64,000 nt of DNA from Alphaproteobacteria bacterium (GTDB taxonomy: Bacteria; Pseudomonadota; Alphaproteobacteria; RF32; CAG-239). The translations under genes and the position numbers were made by a program. The stretch covers positions 136,736 through 200,735 of the forward strand of contig SUUJ01000001.1 of NCBI GenBank assembly GCA_015062585.1. The letters are read 5' to 3'. How positions within the stretch are numbered: the stretch's first letter is position 1; every line of letters starts with the position of its first letter. Below are positions 26,805-36,546 of the stretch, piece by piece. The notes below the pieces were generated by a model. That model saw only the letters and a list, made by a program, of their open reading frames with translations. It had not been told where the DNA came from and did no database searches.

Positions 26805-27252
26805 AGTAGATTTTTATCATTTACAAAAAAGCGATATAGAAACCACTTTGCCAAAGCTGTTGGATAAGGCCTATGCTACGGGTAAAAAAATAGTGCTTAA
26901 AGTCGGTAATGAAGAAAGAGTAGAGTTCTTAAACACTCATCTTTGGACCTATGATGAACAATCATTTTTACCTCACGGCTCTAAAAAAGATGGCAATGCA
27001 GAATCACAGCCTATATGGTTAACATCTCAAGACGATAACCCTAATAGTGCCACAATATTATTTTTGGTTGATGGCGCAAGATACGAAGCCGATAAAATTT
27101 CGTCATTTGAAAGAGTGCTAAACATCTTTGATGATAATGATAAGGAAGCACTTAATTGGTCGCGCGAATTTTGGAAACAACTTAAAGCACAAGATAACGA
27201 ATGTTATTATTGGCAACAAGATGAAAAAGGTTCATGGCAACAAAAAGCCTGA
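26797..27252 (+). CDS. holC: DNA polymerase III chi subunit
   Basis: Chi links the clamp loader to single-strand binding protein. The 151-residue product begins TRVDFYHLQKSDIETTLPKLLDKAYATGKK, the standard start of the family, and contains HLWTYDEQSFLPHG (about 47-60), the conserved W-Y-F-PHG motif, and a further strand FLVDGARY (about 88-95). The start overlaps the end of the protease gene by 8 bases (ATGACTAG). Normal length. Confidence 0.94.
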   Translation: MTRVDFYHLQKSDIETTLPKLLDKAYATGKKIVLKVGNEERVEFLNTHLWTYDEQSFLPHGSKKDGNAESQPIWLTSQDDNPNSATILFLVDGARYEADKISSFERVLNIFDDNDKEALNWSREFWKQLKAQDNECYYWQQDEKGSWQQKA

Positions 27253-27257
27253 TATTA

Positions 27258-28625
27258 TTAGCGCTTTGCAATATTTTTTATTCTATGTGTCAAATCATCG
27301 ATTTTTAGCTTTAACTGAGCATTAGGTTTGTATTTTTTTGCTGTTTCAAGCTGTCTTTTTGCCACATCAATATTACCGATTCTAAATGAATATTCTGCGG
27401 AAGCATAGGTTGCCTTGGCCATATTTCCTACCATTCCATATGCTTTGGCCAGTAACATCCACGATGATGAACTTTGATCATAAATAAGCGCCTTTTCCAA
27501 AAGATTGATAGCTGATTTTACCTCATTTTGCGGAGAATTGTCTTCTAAAATAGCATGAGCATAATTTATCTGCATTAAATGAGATGTTGGCAACAATTGA
27601 TAAGCTTTGGCAAAGTTTTGCTTAGCTTGTTTTATTTTTCCGGTTTCTAAATATATTTGTCCTTTAAGCTCATAAAAAAACGGATTAGCTTCATCATTTT
27701 GAATCAGCGTATCAATTTTTGATAAAGCATTTTTAAAATCAAGTTGTTTCATATAAGCGATTGCCTGGGCATACAAAGCCGGTATATCATTCCTTGAAAG
27801 CGGATATTCTCTGAAAGTTTGTTCCGGTTTTTGCAAATATGCTTTTATTTTAGCTTTTACGCGTGCAAAATAATTATCGTCTTTAGTTAGTTCATAAGGA
27901 CTATTTGTCAGAGCATTTTCAAAAAAGGCAATTCTTTCATTGGTAACCGGATGCGTTCTGAAATAGGGACTTTCTTCGCGTCCGCTTAAAAGATTATCTT
28001 GTTTAATTTTTTTCATAAAATTAAGGATTCCCAAAGGTGATTGCTTGGTGGCGTTCAGTAATTTTATGGCTGCTTCATCTGCCGAGCGTTCTTCTTCGGT
28101 CCTGTAATGAGTAAAATGATTGATTAAGGACGATTGACCGCCGAGCATTACCGCCATCGCCGCATCACCGCTTCCGCTAACTGCAGCAGCTGCACCGGCC
28201 AAAATAGCCGATATCATCGAAACCTGATACATATCTTGAGCTTTGAGTTTTTGTCGTATTATATGCCCACCCATAATATGTCCAGTTTCATGGGCTAATA
28301 CACCGCTTAATTCTTCAACCGTATCCGATTTTACAATTGTTCCCGTATGTACAAACATTCTGTTGCCGTCAGAAACAAACGCATTTAGAGAATTGTCTTC
28401 AACAATGAATATATTGTTCCGATAAAAAGGAATTCCGGCAGCTTTATATAACGGAGTAATAATCTCTGCCAAAAATTGTTCGGTTTCTTCATCGGATATA
28501 AGCTTTATCTCACGACCAAAGGCATTATATGGTAAAAAGGCCGATAGCAGAAATATTCCGCTGATCAGCCCTTTAACAAAAACATAAAAGATAGAAACTA
28601 ACCTTTGATAAGTTTTTTCCACCAA
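27258..28625 (-). CDS. Periplasmic M48 metallopeptidase with TPR repeats, BepA-like
   Basis: BepA-type proteins monitor assembly of outer membrane proteins such as LptD. The 455-residue product has a signal/anchor segment (about 15-36), the zinc site HETGH (His112, Glu113, His116), a downstream third-ligand motif (RTEEERSADEAA, about 178-189) and tetratricopeptide repeats in the C-terminal half (about 280-440). No ATG is available: the frame opens with TTG then GTG, with AAGGA 8 bases before the TTG, so a non-ATG start is likely. The start lies 28 bases inside the 3' end of rne on the same strand, so they are translated from one message. Confidence 0.9.
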   Translation of the reverse strand: MVEKTYQRLVSIFYVFVKGLISGIFLLSAFLPYNAFGREIKLISDEETEQFLAEIITPLYKAAGIPFYRNNIFIVEDNSLNAFVSDGNRMFVHTGTIVKSDTVEELSGVLAHETGHIMGGHIIRQKLKAQDMYQVSMISAILAGAAAAVSGSGDAAMAVMLGGQSSLINHFTHYRTEEERSADEAAIKLLNATKQSPLGILNFMKKIKQDNLLSGREESPYFRTHPVTNERIAFFENALTNSPYELTKDDNYFARVKAKIKAYLQKPEQTFREYPLSRNDIPALYAQAIAYMKQLDFKNALSKIDTLIQNDEANPFFYELKGQIYLETGKIKQAKQNFAKAYQLLPTSHLMQINYAHAILEDNSPQNEVKSAINLLEKALIYDQSSSSWMLLAKAYGMVGNMAKATYASAEYSFRIGNIDVAKRQLETAKKYKPNAQLKLKIDDLTHRIKNIAKR

Positions 28626-31144
28626 TTGGATTTTCCTTTCTTTGTATCCTTATCATCCGAGTTTGTGCTATCATTTTGCTCGCCGTGGCTATCATACAAA
28701 ATGACGGCTTCTTGTTTTTCTTCTTTTACCTCTTCTTGAGCAAAGTCACTATTTTTTTGATAACGATTTCTGCGTCTGTCAAAACGACCTCTGCGATTGC
28801 GACGATTTTTGAAGTCTTTATCATTTTTTGTTCCTTTTTCTTCGCCGCTTTCTTCATTAGTCACATCTTGTTGAGAAAGATTATCAGAAGCTTCTTCTGT
28901 ATTTTTATCCGGCTCAACTTTTTGTTCGGTAACTTTTACTTCTTCTTTTTTAGGTTCTTCAACAGTCGGTTTTTCTTCCTTGGTCACAGATTTTACTCTG
29001 TCAATTCTGTAATCGGAAACACATTTGATTGAGTTATCAGCACAAATAGCAATTTCCATTTTGTATTTATTTTCCAAATCGACCAAAGTTTTACGCTTTT
29101 GATTAAGCAGATAAACCGCAATATCAGTAGGTAAGAATATAGTTATTTTCGACGAACGGTTTTTGCAACCTTCTTCTTCAATATTGCGCAAAATATATGT
29201 ACCGGCAGATTCTAATGTACGAGTAATACCTTTACCGTGGCAATAAGGACAAACTTGGTAATTGCTTTCCCAAAATGCCGAATGCATGCGTTGACGCGAA
29301 AGTTCCAATAGGCCGAATATACTCATTTTGCCGACCTGAATGCGCGAACGGTCTTTTTTCAAAGCTTCTTTCATGCGTTTTTCAACGGCATGATTATTAG
29401 CCGGTTCATCCATATCGATAAAATCAATAACCACAAGACCGGCTAAGTTACGCAAACGAAGTTGACGAGCAATTTCGTCACAAGCTTCTAAGTTGGTCTT
29501 CAAAGCTGTTTCTTCCAAATCTTTTTCTTTAGTTGCGCGACCCGAGTTTACATCGATGGAAACCAAAGCTTCTGTCGGGTTAATAACCAAATATCCGCCT
29601 GATTCCAATTGTGCATTTGAATCATGCAATTTATCCAATTGTCCTTCAACCTGAAAGCGTTGGAACAAAGGCATATCATTATTGCGATAGCTTTTAATTT
29701 TTTTCAAGTTATGCGGTGACAATATTTTGAAGAAATCTTTAGCCAATTTATACGCATCATCACCGGCGACCAGAATTTCAGATATTTCTTTGGTATAAAT
29801 ATCACGCAAGGCTCTTTTAATCAGGTTGCCTTCTTCATAAATCATTTTAGGTGCTTTATTTTTCAAAGAATCTAATCTTATCTTATTCCAAGATCTGATA
29901 AGATAGTTATAGTCACGAACAATTTCACCTTTAGTTTTTTCTTCACCGGCAGTTCTGACAATGATAGACATATCAGGATTCAAAGGAAGCTCTTTGACAA
30001 TACCTTTCAAACGATTTCTATCAGAAGCGTTCGTAATCTTACGAGAAACTCCGCCGCTTTTAATACGATTCGGCATCAAGACACAATATCTTCCGGCCAA
30101 GGACAGATAAGTAGTCAAAGCAGCACCTTTGTTACCGCGTTCTTCTTTAACCACTTGAACTAATACGGTTTGACCTTCCTTGATAACATCTTGAATTTTG
30201 TGACGGTGATAAAGTTTGCGTGATTTTATAAGCTTTCTTTGCAGTTCAAAATCAAGGTTGTCTTCATCGTCATCATCATCGTCCAAAGCTTCGTCATTAT
30301 CATTATATTTATCTTGTGCTTCATCTTCATCATCATCGTCATGTTCATTTTGCAATGATTCTGCTTCAGCTTCGCTGTTTTCTGAAACTTCTTGTGATAT
30401 TTTTTCTTCTTCAAGGCCTGAATCTTCAGCTAATACTTTAACTTCATCGGTTTGTTCTTTGTTTTCTTCTGAAGAATATTTTTTGCGGAATTTCTTTTTC
30501 AAAACTCTGCGCTTTGTTTTTCTTTTGCCGCTTTCTTCTTCTTTTGCTTCTTCCTCAGCAATAAACTCTTCCTCGCTGATTGTAGCAACTTCCTCTACTG
30601 TTTCAGCTTCTTTTACTTCTTCAGTATTGGCTGTTTCGCATGCTGGCTCTTGAACAGTTGCTTCGGTAACAGTTTTTTCAACGGTCTCTTCGCTGTTTTC
30701 ATTTTGATTTTCAGCATTGTTCTGAGCTTCTTCAAGTGCTTTTGCTTCAGCTTCAGCCTTTGCTTTTAAAGCCTCTTCTCGTGCTTTGGCTTTTTCCAAT
30801 GCGCGACGCTCACGCTCAAGTTCGCGTTCCTTAATAATGCGTTTTTTGTTTTCGATAATTTCATCGACTTCTTTTTCAATTTCGGCTACAACTTCATCCG
30901 TAACATTGTAATAATCCGGATGAATTTCACCAAAAGCCATAAAACCGTGCTTGTTTCCGCCATAATCAACAAAGCAAGCTTGTAAAGACGGTTCAACACG
31001 CATAATTTTGCCGAGATATATATTTCCTTTTATTTGTTTTCTGTTAGAACTTTCAAATTCAACATCTTCAAGTTTGTTTCCGTTAACCACAACAACGCGG
31101 GTTTCTTCCGGTTGAGTGTCATCAATAAGCATTCTTTTTGTCAT
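28598..31144 (-). CDS. rne: Ribonuclease E/G with a long acidic insert in the S1 domain
   Basis: The main endonuclease of mRNA decay and rRNA processing. The start at 31144 is chosen because GGAG lies 6 bases upstream and MTKRMLIDDTQPEETRVVVV is the family start; the track start adds 30 unlikely residues. From there 848 residues: the S1 domain (about 37-350) is interrupted by an insert at about 85-300, very rich in Glu, Asp, Ala and Lys, including DDDDDDED, as known for alphaproteobacterial RNase E. The DNase I-like catalytic part has IDVNSGR (about 530) and VVIDFIDM (about 571), followed by the zinc-link CPYC (632-635) that joins dimers. The C-terminal tail (about 700-848) is basic and acidic low-complexity, suited for RNA and partner binding. 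It overlaps the protease gene downstream. Confidence 0.96.
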   Translation of the reverse strand: MTKRMLIDDTQPEETRVVVVNGNKLEDVEFESSNRKQIKGNIYLGKIMRVEPSLQACFVDYGGNKHGFMAFGEIHPDYYNVTDEVVAEIEKEVDEIIENKKRIIKERELERERRALEKAKAREEALKAKAEAEAKALEEAQNNAENQNENSEETVEKTVTEATVQEPACETANTEEVKEAETVEEVATISEEEFIAEEEAKEEESGKRKTKRRVLKKKFRKKYSSEENKEQTDEVKVLAEDSGLEEEKISQEVSENSEAEAESLQNEHDDDDEDEAQDKYNDNDEALDDDDDDEDNLDFELQRKLIKSRKLYHRHKIQDVIKEGQTVLVQVVKEERGNKGAALTTYLSLAGRYCVLMPNRIKSGGVSRKITNASDRNRLKGIVKELPLNPDMSIIVRTAGEEKTKGEIVRDYNYLIRSWNKIRLDSLKNKAPKMIYEEGNLIKRALRDIYTKEISEILVAGDDAYKLAKDFFKILSPHNLKKIKSYRNNDMPLFQRFQVEGQLDKLHDSNAQLESGGYLVINPTEALVSIDVNSGRATKEKDLEETALKTNLEACDEIARQLRLRNLAGLVVIDFIDMDEPANNHAVEKRMKEALKKDRSRIQVGKMSIFGLLELSRQRMHSAFWESNYQVCPYCHGKGITRTLESAGTYILRNIEEEGCKNRSSKITIFLPTDIAVYLLNQKRKTLVDLENKYKMEIAICADNSIKCVSDYRIDRVKSVTKEEKPTVEEPKKEEVKVTEQKVEPDKNTEEASDNLSQQDVTNEESGEEKGTKNDKDFKNRRNRRGRFDRRRNRYQKNSDFAQEEVKEEKQEAVILYDSHGEQNDSTNSDDKDTKKGKSNWWKKLIKG

Positions 31145-31648
31145 AAAAATCTCCATCAAAGCATAGTGTCCGGAAAGACACATTATTTCACTACGCGGGA
31201 GGTTTAAAAAGATAGAAATAACCAAATAACACAAAGCAGGGATTCTGCCTTATTTGATTTATATATCGACCTGATACGACTTACTTTCAATTTAAATTTG
31301 CGTTTGGTCGAAAAAATAAACAAACCTGTTAGTTATTGTTGTTGATTGGCGGTTCGTCTATAAGTAAAACTTTTTAAAAACCTCTCGGTAAAAATACATT
31401 TTTTACAGCCTATAAAGTGCAACATCAGATCATTATGAAAAGACGGCGGTATCAAAAGCAGATTAAAAATCCTCAGTTACTAAAAAAAATAAACCTGTTC
31501 CAATACTAAAAATCTTTACAGACTAAAAATAGCATATACTCATTTATTTAAAACACAACAACATTTTTTCATAATTTCATTATTTTTTTTAACATATTGT
31601 AAACCAACTCTTTGCTATACTAAACAAAATGGGTTATTAGGAGCGAAA
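31145..31648. other. Intergenic leader of rne and divergent amidase promoter region
   Basis: About 500 bases without an ORF of note. It contains the long 5' leader of rne (minus strand), where RNase E genes in other bacteria carry structures for self-regulation. A TATACT box at about 31615 precedes the amidase gene but lacks a good -35. No clear promoter for rne and no terminator hairpin were found by eye. Confidence 0.4.
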
Positions 31649-32875
31649 ATGCAAAAAGTTTGGCAATACATAACAGCATATACGCGGGCGATATTTATTG
31701 CAATGCTTTGCTGTGTGTATTGCACAAATGCTCATGCCGGAAAGATAACCAACTTAAGAATAGGTCAGGGCGTCGGTAATGTTCGTATAGTTTTTGAAGC
31801 CGATTCTGATTTTGATTACAAAGTGTTTACCCTAAGCGAACCTAATCGTCTGGTAATTGATGTAAAGGGCGTTGATGTATCTTCATCAGTAAGTAAAAAT
31901 AAAGATGATAATGTTTTTGTAAAAAATGTCAGAGTTGGATCAACCGGTGTCGATGGCGTAAGAATAGCTTTTGACCTAAAGCAACCTGTTTTGATAAAAA
32001 AAGCCTTCGTTTTACCGCCGCAAAGCGGGTTTAACTGGCGCTTTGCCATTGATTTAGAGGCCGGCTCTGAAAGAGACTTTATGCTAAAACTCGGTAGTTC
32101 TAACGCCTTTAGCAGTGACAGCTTTTCTCAAAACGAGATAATTCCGCAAAACAGCCCCGTGCAAAAAAACAAAGCTCAGCCACAACAAAGCAAACGCAAA
32201 ATAATTGTTATTGATGCCGGACATGGCGGCGTTGATCCCGGGGCAATCGGTTATAAAGGTACCTATGAAAAGAAAATAACTTTGGCTATGGCTAAGGAAC
32301 TAAAAGATGTATTGAGTGATAATTCAAAATACAAAATTTACTTAACCAGAACCAAAGATGTGTTCATCCCTCTTCGTGAAAGGGTTAAGATTGCTCGTAA
32401 ATATGATGCTGATTTGTTTATTTCCATTCACGCAGATTCGGCCAGAAATCGCAAAGCAAAAGGTTTGTCAGTATACACATTATCGGAAACCGCATCGGAT
32501 AAAGAAGCAGCAGCTTTGGCTGAAAAAGAAAATAAAGCTGATATTGTTGCCGGCCTGAATTTTGCCGATCATACCAAGGAAGTAAGCGATATTTTGTTAA
32601 GTCTTGCTCAAAGAGAAACTAACAATTCATCATCGGAATTTGCCAATTTCTTAAGTTCCGAAATGTCAAAAGTTGTACGAACAGTCAGCAATACCCACCG
32701 TTTTGCCGGATTTGCAGTGCTAAAGGCTCCTGATGTTCCTTCGGTTTTGCTTGAATTGGGCTATTTATCAAATCCCGACGAAGAGAAACTGTTGCGCCAA
32801 AAAAATTATCGCAAAAAATTAGCTAAAGCTACCTTAAAAGCAGTAAATAAGTTTTTCCAAGACCCCAAGCATTAG
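31649..32875 (+). CDS. N-acetylmuramoyl-L-alanine amidase, AMIN + Amidase_3 (AmiC type)
   Basis: A zinc amidase that cuts the peptide from peptidoglycan during cell separation. The 408-residue product has a signal peptide (to about CTNAHA, residue 30), an AMIN domain (about 33-135) that targets peptidoglycan or the septum, a linker rich in Gln/Lys/Pro, and the catalytic domain (about 183-405). Zinc ligands are His192 (VIDAGHGG), Glu207 (TYEKKI) and the histidine of LFISIHADS; the catalytic glutamate is in VLLELGYLSN. AGGAG precedes the ATG. The next gene encodes PBP1A, so the neighbourhood is wall synthesis. Confidence 0.95.
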   Translation: MQKVWQYITAYTRAIFIAMLCCVYCTNAHAGKITNLRIGQGVGNVRIVFEADSDFDYKVFTLSEPNRLVIDVKGVDVSSSVSKNKDDNVFVKNVRVGSTGVDGVRIAFDLKQPVLIKKAFVLPPQSGFNWRFAIDLEAGSERDFMLKLGSSNAFSSDSFSQNEIIPQNSPVQKNKAQPQQSKRKIIVIDAGHGGVDPGAIGYKGTYEKKITLAMAKELKDVLSDNSKYKIYLTRTKDVFIPLRERVKIARKYDADLFISIHADSARNRKAKGLSVYTLSETASDKEAAALAEKENKADIVAGLNFADHTKEVSDILLSLAQRETNNSSSEFANFLSSEMSKVVRTVSNTHRFAGFAVLKAPDVPSVLLELGYLSNPDEEKLLRQKNYRKKLAKATLKAVNKFFQDPKH

Positions 32876-32878
32876 TAT

Positions 32879-32907
32879 TTGACAGTAAGATATTTTTTTA
32901 TTAAAAC
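32879..32907 (+). promoter_or_regulatory. Promoter of mrcA
   Basis: TTGACA and TAAAAC are separated by 17 bases, about 40 bases before the mrcA start. Perfect -35, fair -10. Confidence 0.6.
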
Positions 32908-32948
32908 AATAAACTGAAAAATAAAATATTTTCTTTCGGTTAAAGGCT

Positions 32949-35423
32949 ATGTTAAAAACAATTTCATCATTTTTAAGCACATGCTTCTTTTTTGCGGTTA
33001 TAGCGCTTATTTTAGTTATTACTTCGGTATGGCAAATTTCTCAAGAATTGCCTGAATATCGCCAGCTTGAAAGATATGAGCCGAAAGTAACTACCAGACT
33101 ATATGCCGGTGATGGCCAGCTTATGTCGGAATATGCAGCTGAAAAGCGCCTTTTCGTGCCGGAAGAAAAAATACCTGATTTGGTTAAACAAGCCTTTATA
33201 TCAGCCGAAGACAAAACTTTTTATTCCCATTTCGGAATAGATTTTATGGGTATTGCCCGAGCAGTAATGGTAAATATCAAAAATTTTGGTAGCGGTCGCA
33301 GACCGACAGGTGCTTCAACGATTACTCAGCAAGTGGCCAAAAACTTTTTACTGTCATCCGAACTTTCATATAAGCGCAAAATTAAAGAAGCTTTGTTAGC
33401 TGTCAGAATAGAACAGGCCTTTAGTAAAAAGCATATATTAGAGCTTTATTTGAATGAAATATATTTGGGTAATCGTGCTTATGGTGTTGCCGCCGCCGCC
33501 ATAAACTATTTCAATAAATCACTTGATGAGCTTACTTTGGAAGAAATAGCATATTTAGCAGCACTTCCCAAAGGACCCAACAACTATAATCCCAAAACCA
33601 AATATGACGCGGCAATAGCTCGACGCAACTGGGTTATTGATAGAATGGTGGAAGACGGATATGTTACAGCTGACGCAGGCGAACAGGCAAAAGCAAAACC
33701 TTTGGTTGTTACTTCCAACAAAGGCGAGTTGGTAAGATATTCTCAATATTTCAGTGAAGATGTACGCCGTCAGGTGAAAAAAGAATTTGGCGAAGATGCA
33801 TTATATGAAGGCGGTTTGCTAATCAGAACAACCCTTAATCCCAAATTGCAAGAAATTGCTACAAAATCATTTACCAAAGAGATTGAAAATTATGACAAGC
33901 GCCACGGTTGGCGTGGTGCCTTGCAAAATATAACTATTGATGACAATTTGCAAGAAACTCTGAAAACAATAGAAAAACCGGGCGGAACAAAAGATAATTG
34001 GCAATTAGCCGTTGTAAAAACAGTAACCGATGATAAGGCCGACATAGAGTTAAAGGGCGGTGAAAAAGGTGAAATTCCGCTTAGTGTCTTAGCTTGGGCC
34101 AGAAAAACATTAAAAAATCAATCCGTTGCGGGTAAGCCGAAAAAGGTAAGTGAAGTATTGGCCGTAGGTGATGTTATTTTGGTTGAGCAAATTGACGAAA
34201 AAGACACCACAGCCAGAAAAATGCCTAAAAACAGCTATTACTTGCGCCAGTTGCCCAATGTTGAGGGAGCTTTGATTGCCATGAATCCTCACACCGGAAA
34301 AATTGAGGCCATGGTCGGAGGTTATTCTTTTCAAAAATCACAGTACAATCGTGCAACTCAAGCCAAGCGTCAAACCGGTTCTTCATTCAAACCAATAGTG
34401 TATTTGACAGCCTTGGAAAACGGATATGAACCGACAGACTTAATTCTTGATGCGCCGTTTGTTTTAGATCAGGGTTTTGGACAACCATTATGGAAGCCGG
34501 TAAACTATTCCAAGAAATTTTATGGTTTGATGACGCTTCGCCAAGGTATTGAAAAATCGCGTAACCTGATGACTGTGCGTTTGGCACAAGATGTCGGCAT
34601 GGATAAAGTTGCCGATATGGCCAAAAAAATGGGGGTAAACAACGATTTGCCTCAGTTGTTGTCAATGTCGCTTGGTGCCGGCGAAACCAAACTGATAAAT
34701 ATGGCATCGGCATATTCAATGATGGTTAACGGTGGTAAAAAAGTCGAACCGTATCTTATTGAAAGAATACAAAACCGCAAAGGACTTACTTTGTATAAGC
34801 ACGATGTCAGAGAATGTCCTAATTGTTCGGTAGAAAAATGGGAAAATCAAGAAGTTCCGCAACTTTCTGATAACAGAGAACAAATTATTGACCCGTTAAG
34901 TGCTTATCAAATGGTTTCTATCTTAGAAGGAGTTGTTCAACAAGGAACAGGTGCCCGTTTACGCTCACTGGGTAAACATTTGGCAGGTAAAACAGGTACT
35001 ACCAACAAAAACCAAGACGCATGGTTTGTCGGATTTTCTCCTGACTTGGTCGTAGCAGTTTATGTCGGATTTGACAATCCTAAAACTTTGGGCAAATTTG
35101 AAACTGGTGCTGCTGCAGCTTTGCCGATATTCTACGATTTTATGTACAAAGCTTTGCAAGAATATGCTGATGTACCGTTCAGAATTCCAAGCGGTATAAA
35201 ACTGGTCAGAATAAATCACAAAACCGGAAAACCGGCGACCCCAAATGATGATGTTGTTATCTGGGAGGCCTTAAAACCGGAAATGGCATTGCGTAAAGCC
35301 AAGCAAAAAGTTATCGGTCAAGAAAATGCAACTACTGTTGATACCAAAACAAAAGAAAATGTATCACCGATAGCCTATGAAGATACAAGTGAAGACGAAA
35401 TTCAACTTGGTGGCGAATATTAA
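32949..35423 (+). CDS. mrcA: Penicillin-binding protein 1A, bifunctional glycosyltransferase/transpeptidase
   Basis: It polymerises and crosslinks peptidoglycan from the inner membrane. The 824-residue product has one N-terminal membrane segment (about 8-30). The GT51 domain carries the catalytic Glu87 (SAEDKTFYSHFG) and GASTITQQVAKN (about 121-132). An OB-like insert follows, then the transpeptidase with S478-x2-K481 (GSSFKP), SRN (537-539) and KTGT (681-684). A CPNC pair near residue 624, just after the SRN region, is a possible disulfide. Normal length for class A PBPs of this group. The prfB gene follows after 12 bases. Confidence 0.96.
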   Translation: MLKTISSFLSTCFFFAVIALILVITSVWQISQELPEYRQLERYEPKVTTRLYAGDGQLMSEYAAEKRLFVPEEKIPDLVKQAFISAEDKTFYSHFGIDFMGIARAVMVNIKNFGSGRRPTGASTITQQVAKNFLLSSELSYKRKIKEALLAVRIEQAFSKKHILELYLNEIYLGNRAYGVAAAAINYFNKSLDELTLEEIAYLAALPKGPNNYNPKTKYDAAIARRNWVIDRMVEDGYVTADAGEQAKAKPLVVTSNKGELVRYSQYFSEDVRRQVKKEFGEDALYEGGLLIRTTLNPKLQEIATKSFTKEIENYDKRHGWRGALQNITIDDNLQETLKTIEKPGGTKDNWQLAVVKTVTDDKADIELKGGEKGEIPLSVLAWARKTLKNQSVAGKPKKVSEVLAVGDVILVEQIDEKDTTARKMPKNSYYLRQLPNVEGALIAMNPHTGKIEAMVGGYSFQKSQYNRATQAKRQTGSSFKPIVYLTALENGYEPTDLILDAPFVLDQGFGQPLWKPVNYSKKFYGLMTLRQGIEKSRNLMTVRLAQDVGMDKVADMAKKMGVNNDLPQLLSMSLGAGETKLINMASAYSMMVNGGKKVEPYLIERIQNRKGLTLYKHDVRECPNCSVEKWENQEVPQLSDNREQIIDPLSAYQMVSILEGVVQQGTGARLRSLGKHLAGKTGTTNKNQDAWFVGFSPDLVVAVYVGFDNPKTLGKFETGAAAALPIFYDFMYKALQEYADVPFRIPSGIKLVRINHKTGKPATPNDDVVIWEALKPEMALRKAKQKVIGQENATTVDTKTKENVSPIAYEDTSEDEIQLGGEY

Positions 35424-35435
35424 GGAATAAGAAGT

Positions 35436-36546
35436 ATGCGTTCGGATATATATGACAAATTGCAACAAATTGAGCAATCATTGGAATTGCTGAGGAGGTC
35501 TCTTTGACTATGATAATGCTTGTTTGCGCTTATCAGAGCTTGAGAGTCTGACCGCAGACGCTAATTTGTGGTCAAATCCGGAAAAAGCACAAAAACTTAC
35601 CAAAGAAAAAAACAATTTGGAAGATGCTATAAACAAATACAAAACATCCCTGCAAACTAAAAACGATTTAAATGAGTTGGCTGAATTAGCCGAAGCTGAT
35701 AATGATGAAGCAACCTTAGATGAAATATTATCTCAATTAACGGATTTACAATCCGAAGTGAAACATGCCGAATTAGAGGCCTTATTATCCGGCGAAGTAG
35801 ATGGAAACGATACTTTCTTGGAAGTTCACTCCGGATCAGGTGGCACCGAAGCGCAAGATTGGGCTGAGATGTTACTTCGAATGTATACTCGTTGGGCCGA
35901 AGCTCATAAATACAAAGTAGAATATGTTGAAGAAACCGAAGGCGATGTTGCCGGTATCAAATCGGCTACCATCAAAATTTGCGGGCACAATGCGTACGGT
36001 TGGTTAAAATCAGAAAGCGGCGTTCACAGATTGGTCAGAATTTCACCATTCGACAGCAATGCTCGTCGCCACACCAGTTTTGCCTCGGTGGGAATATATC
36101 CGGTGATTGATGACAATATTGAAATAACCATAAACGAAGCTGATTGTCGTGTTGATACTTATCGAGCTTCCGGCGCCGGTGGCCAACATATTAACAAAAC
36201 CGATTCAGCCGTAAGAATTACTCACCAACCCACAGGTATAGTTGTTCAATGCCAAAACCAACGCTCACAATTTCAAAACCGTGAAGCAGCTTGGAAGATG
36301 TTAAAAGCCCGTCTATATGAAATTGAGTTGAAAAAAAGAGAGGCCAAGGCTGAAGAACAACGCGACAATCAAGGTGATAACGGTTGGGGCTATCAAATTC
36401 GTTCCTATGTATTACAACCGTATAAAATGGTAAAAGATTTGCGTACCGAAGTTGAAACCTCAGATACCAAAGCCGTATTGGATGGTGATATAGATTTATT
36501 CTTATCCGCAGCATTGGCTGACAAATTAGGAGAAACCAATGCTTAA
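35436..36546 (+). CDS. prfB: Peptide chain release factor 2, made by programmed +1 frameshift
   Basis: RF2 reads UGA and UAA stops. Translation starts at ATG 35436 and runs 23 codons ([14 protein letters not shown]...) to an in-frame TGA at 35505. Shifting forward one base inside CTT-TGA-C continues in the frame to 36546, giving 369 residues, the usual length. The track shows only the second part, with an internal start. The stop-recognition motif SPF (ISPFDSN) and the catalytic GGQ ([14 protein letters not shown]) are both present. The site works as self-regulation: scarce RF2 lets the ribosome pause at TGA and shift. It lies between mrcA and a hydrolase gene it overlaps by 8 bases. Confidence 0.97.
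35493..35508 (+). promoter_or_regulatory. prfB recoding signal
   Basis: AGGAGG, a strong internal Shine-Dalgarno, is followed three bases later by CTTTGAC. This is the conserved prfB arrangement: slippery CTT, stop TGA, then C. Confidence 0.95.

Noticed and set aside
28676-29032. Phe-rich plus-strand ORF opposite the rne 3' end
   Set aside because: Composition is the reverse reading of Lys/Glu-rich codons in the RNase E tail.
30216-30653. Serine-rich 145-residue plus-strand ORF
   Set aside because: Mirror of the acidic Glu/Asp-rich insert of RNase E on the opposite strand; the composition follows from GAA/GAT codons.
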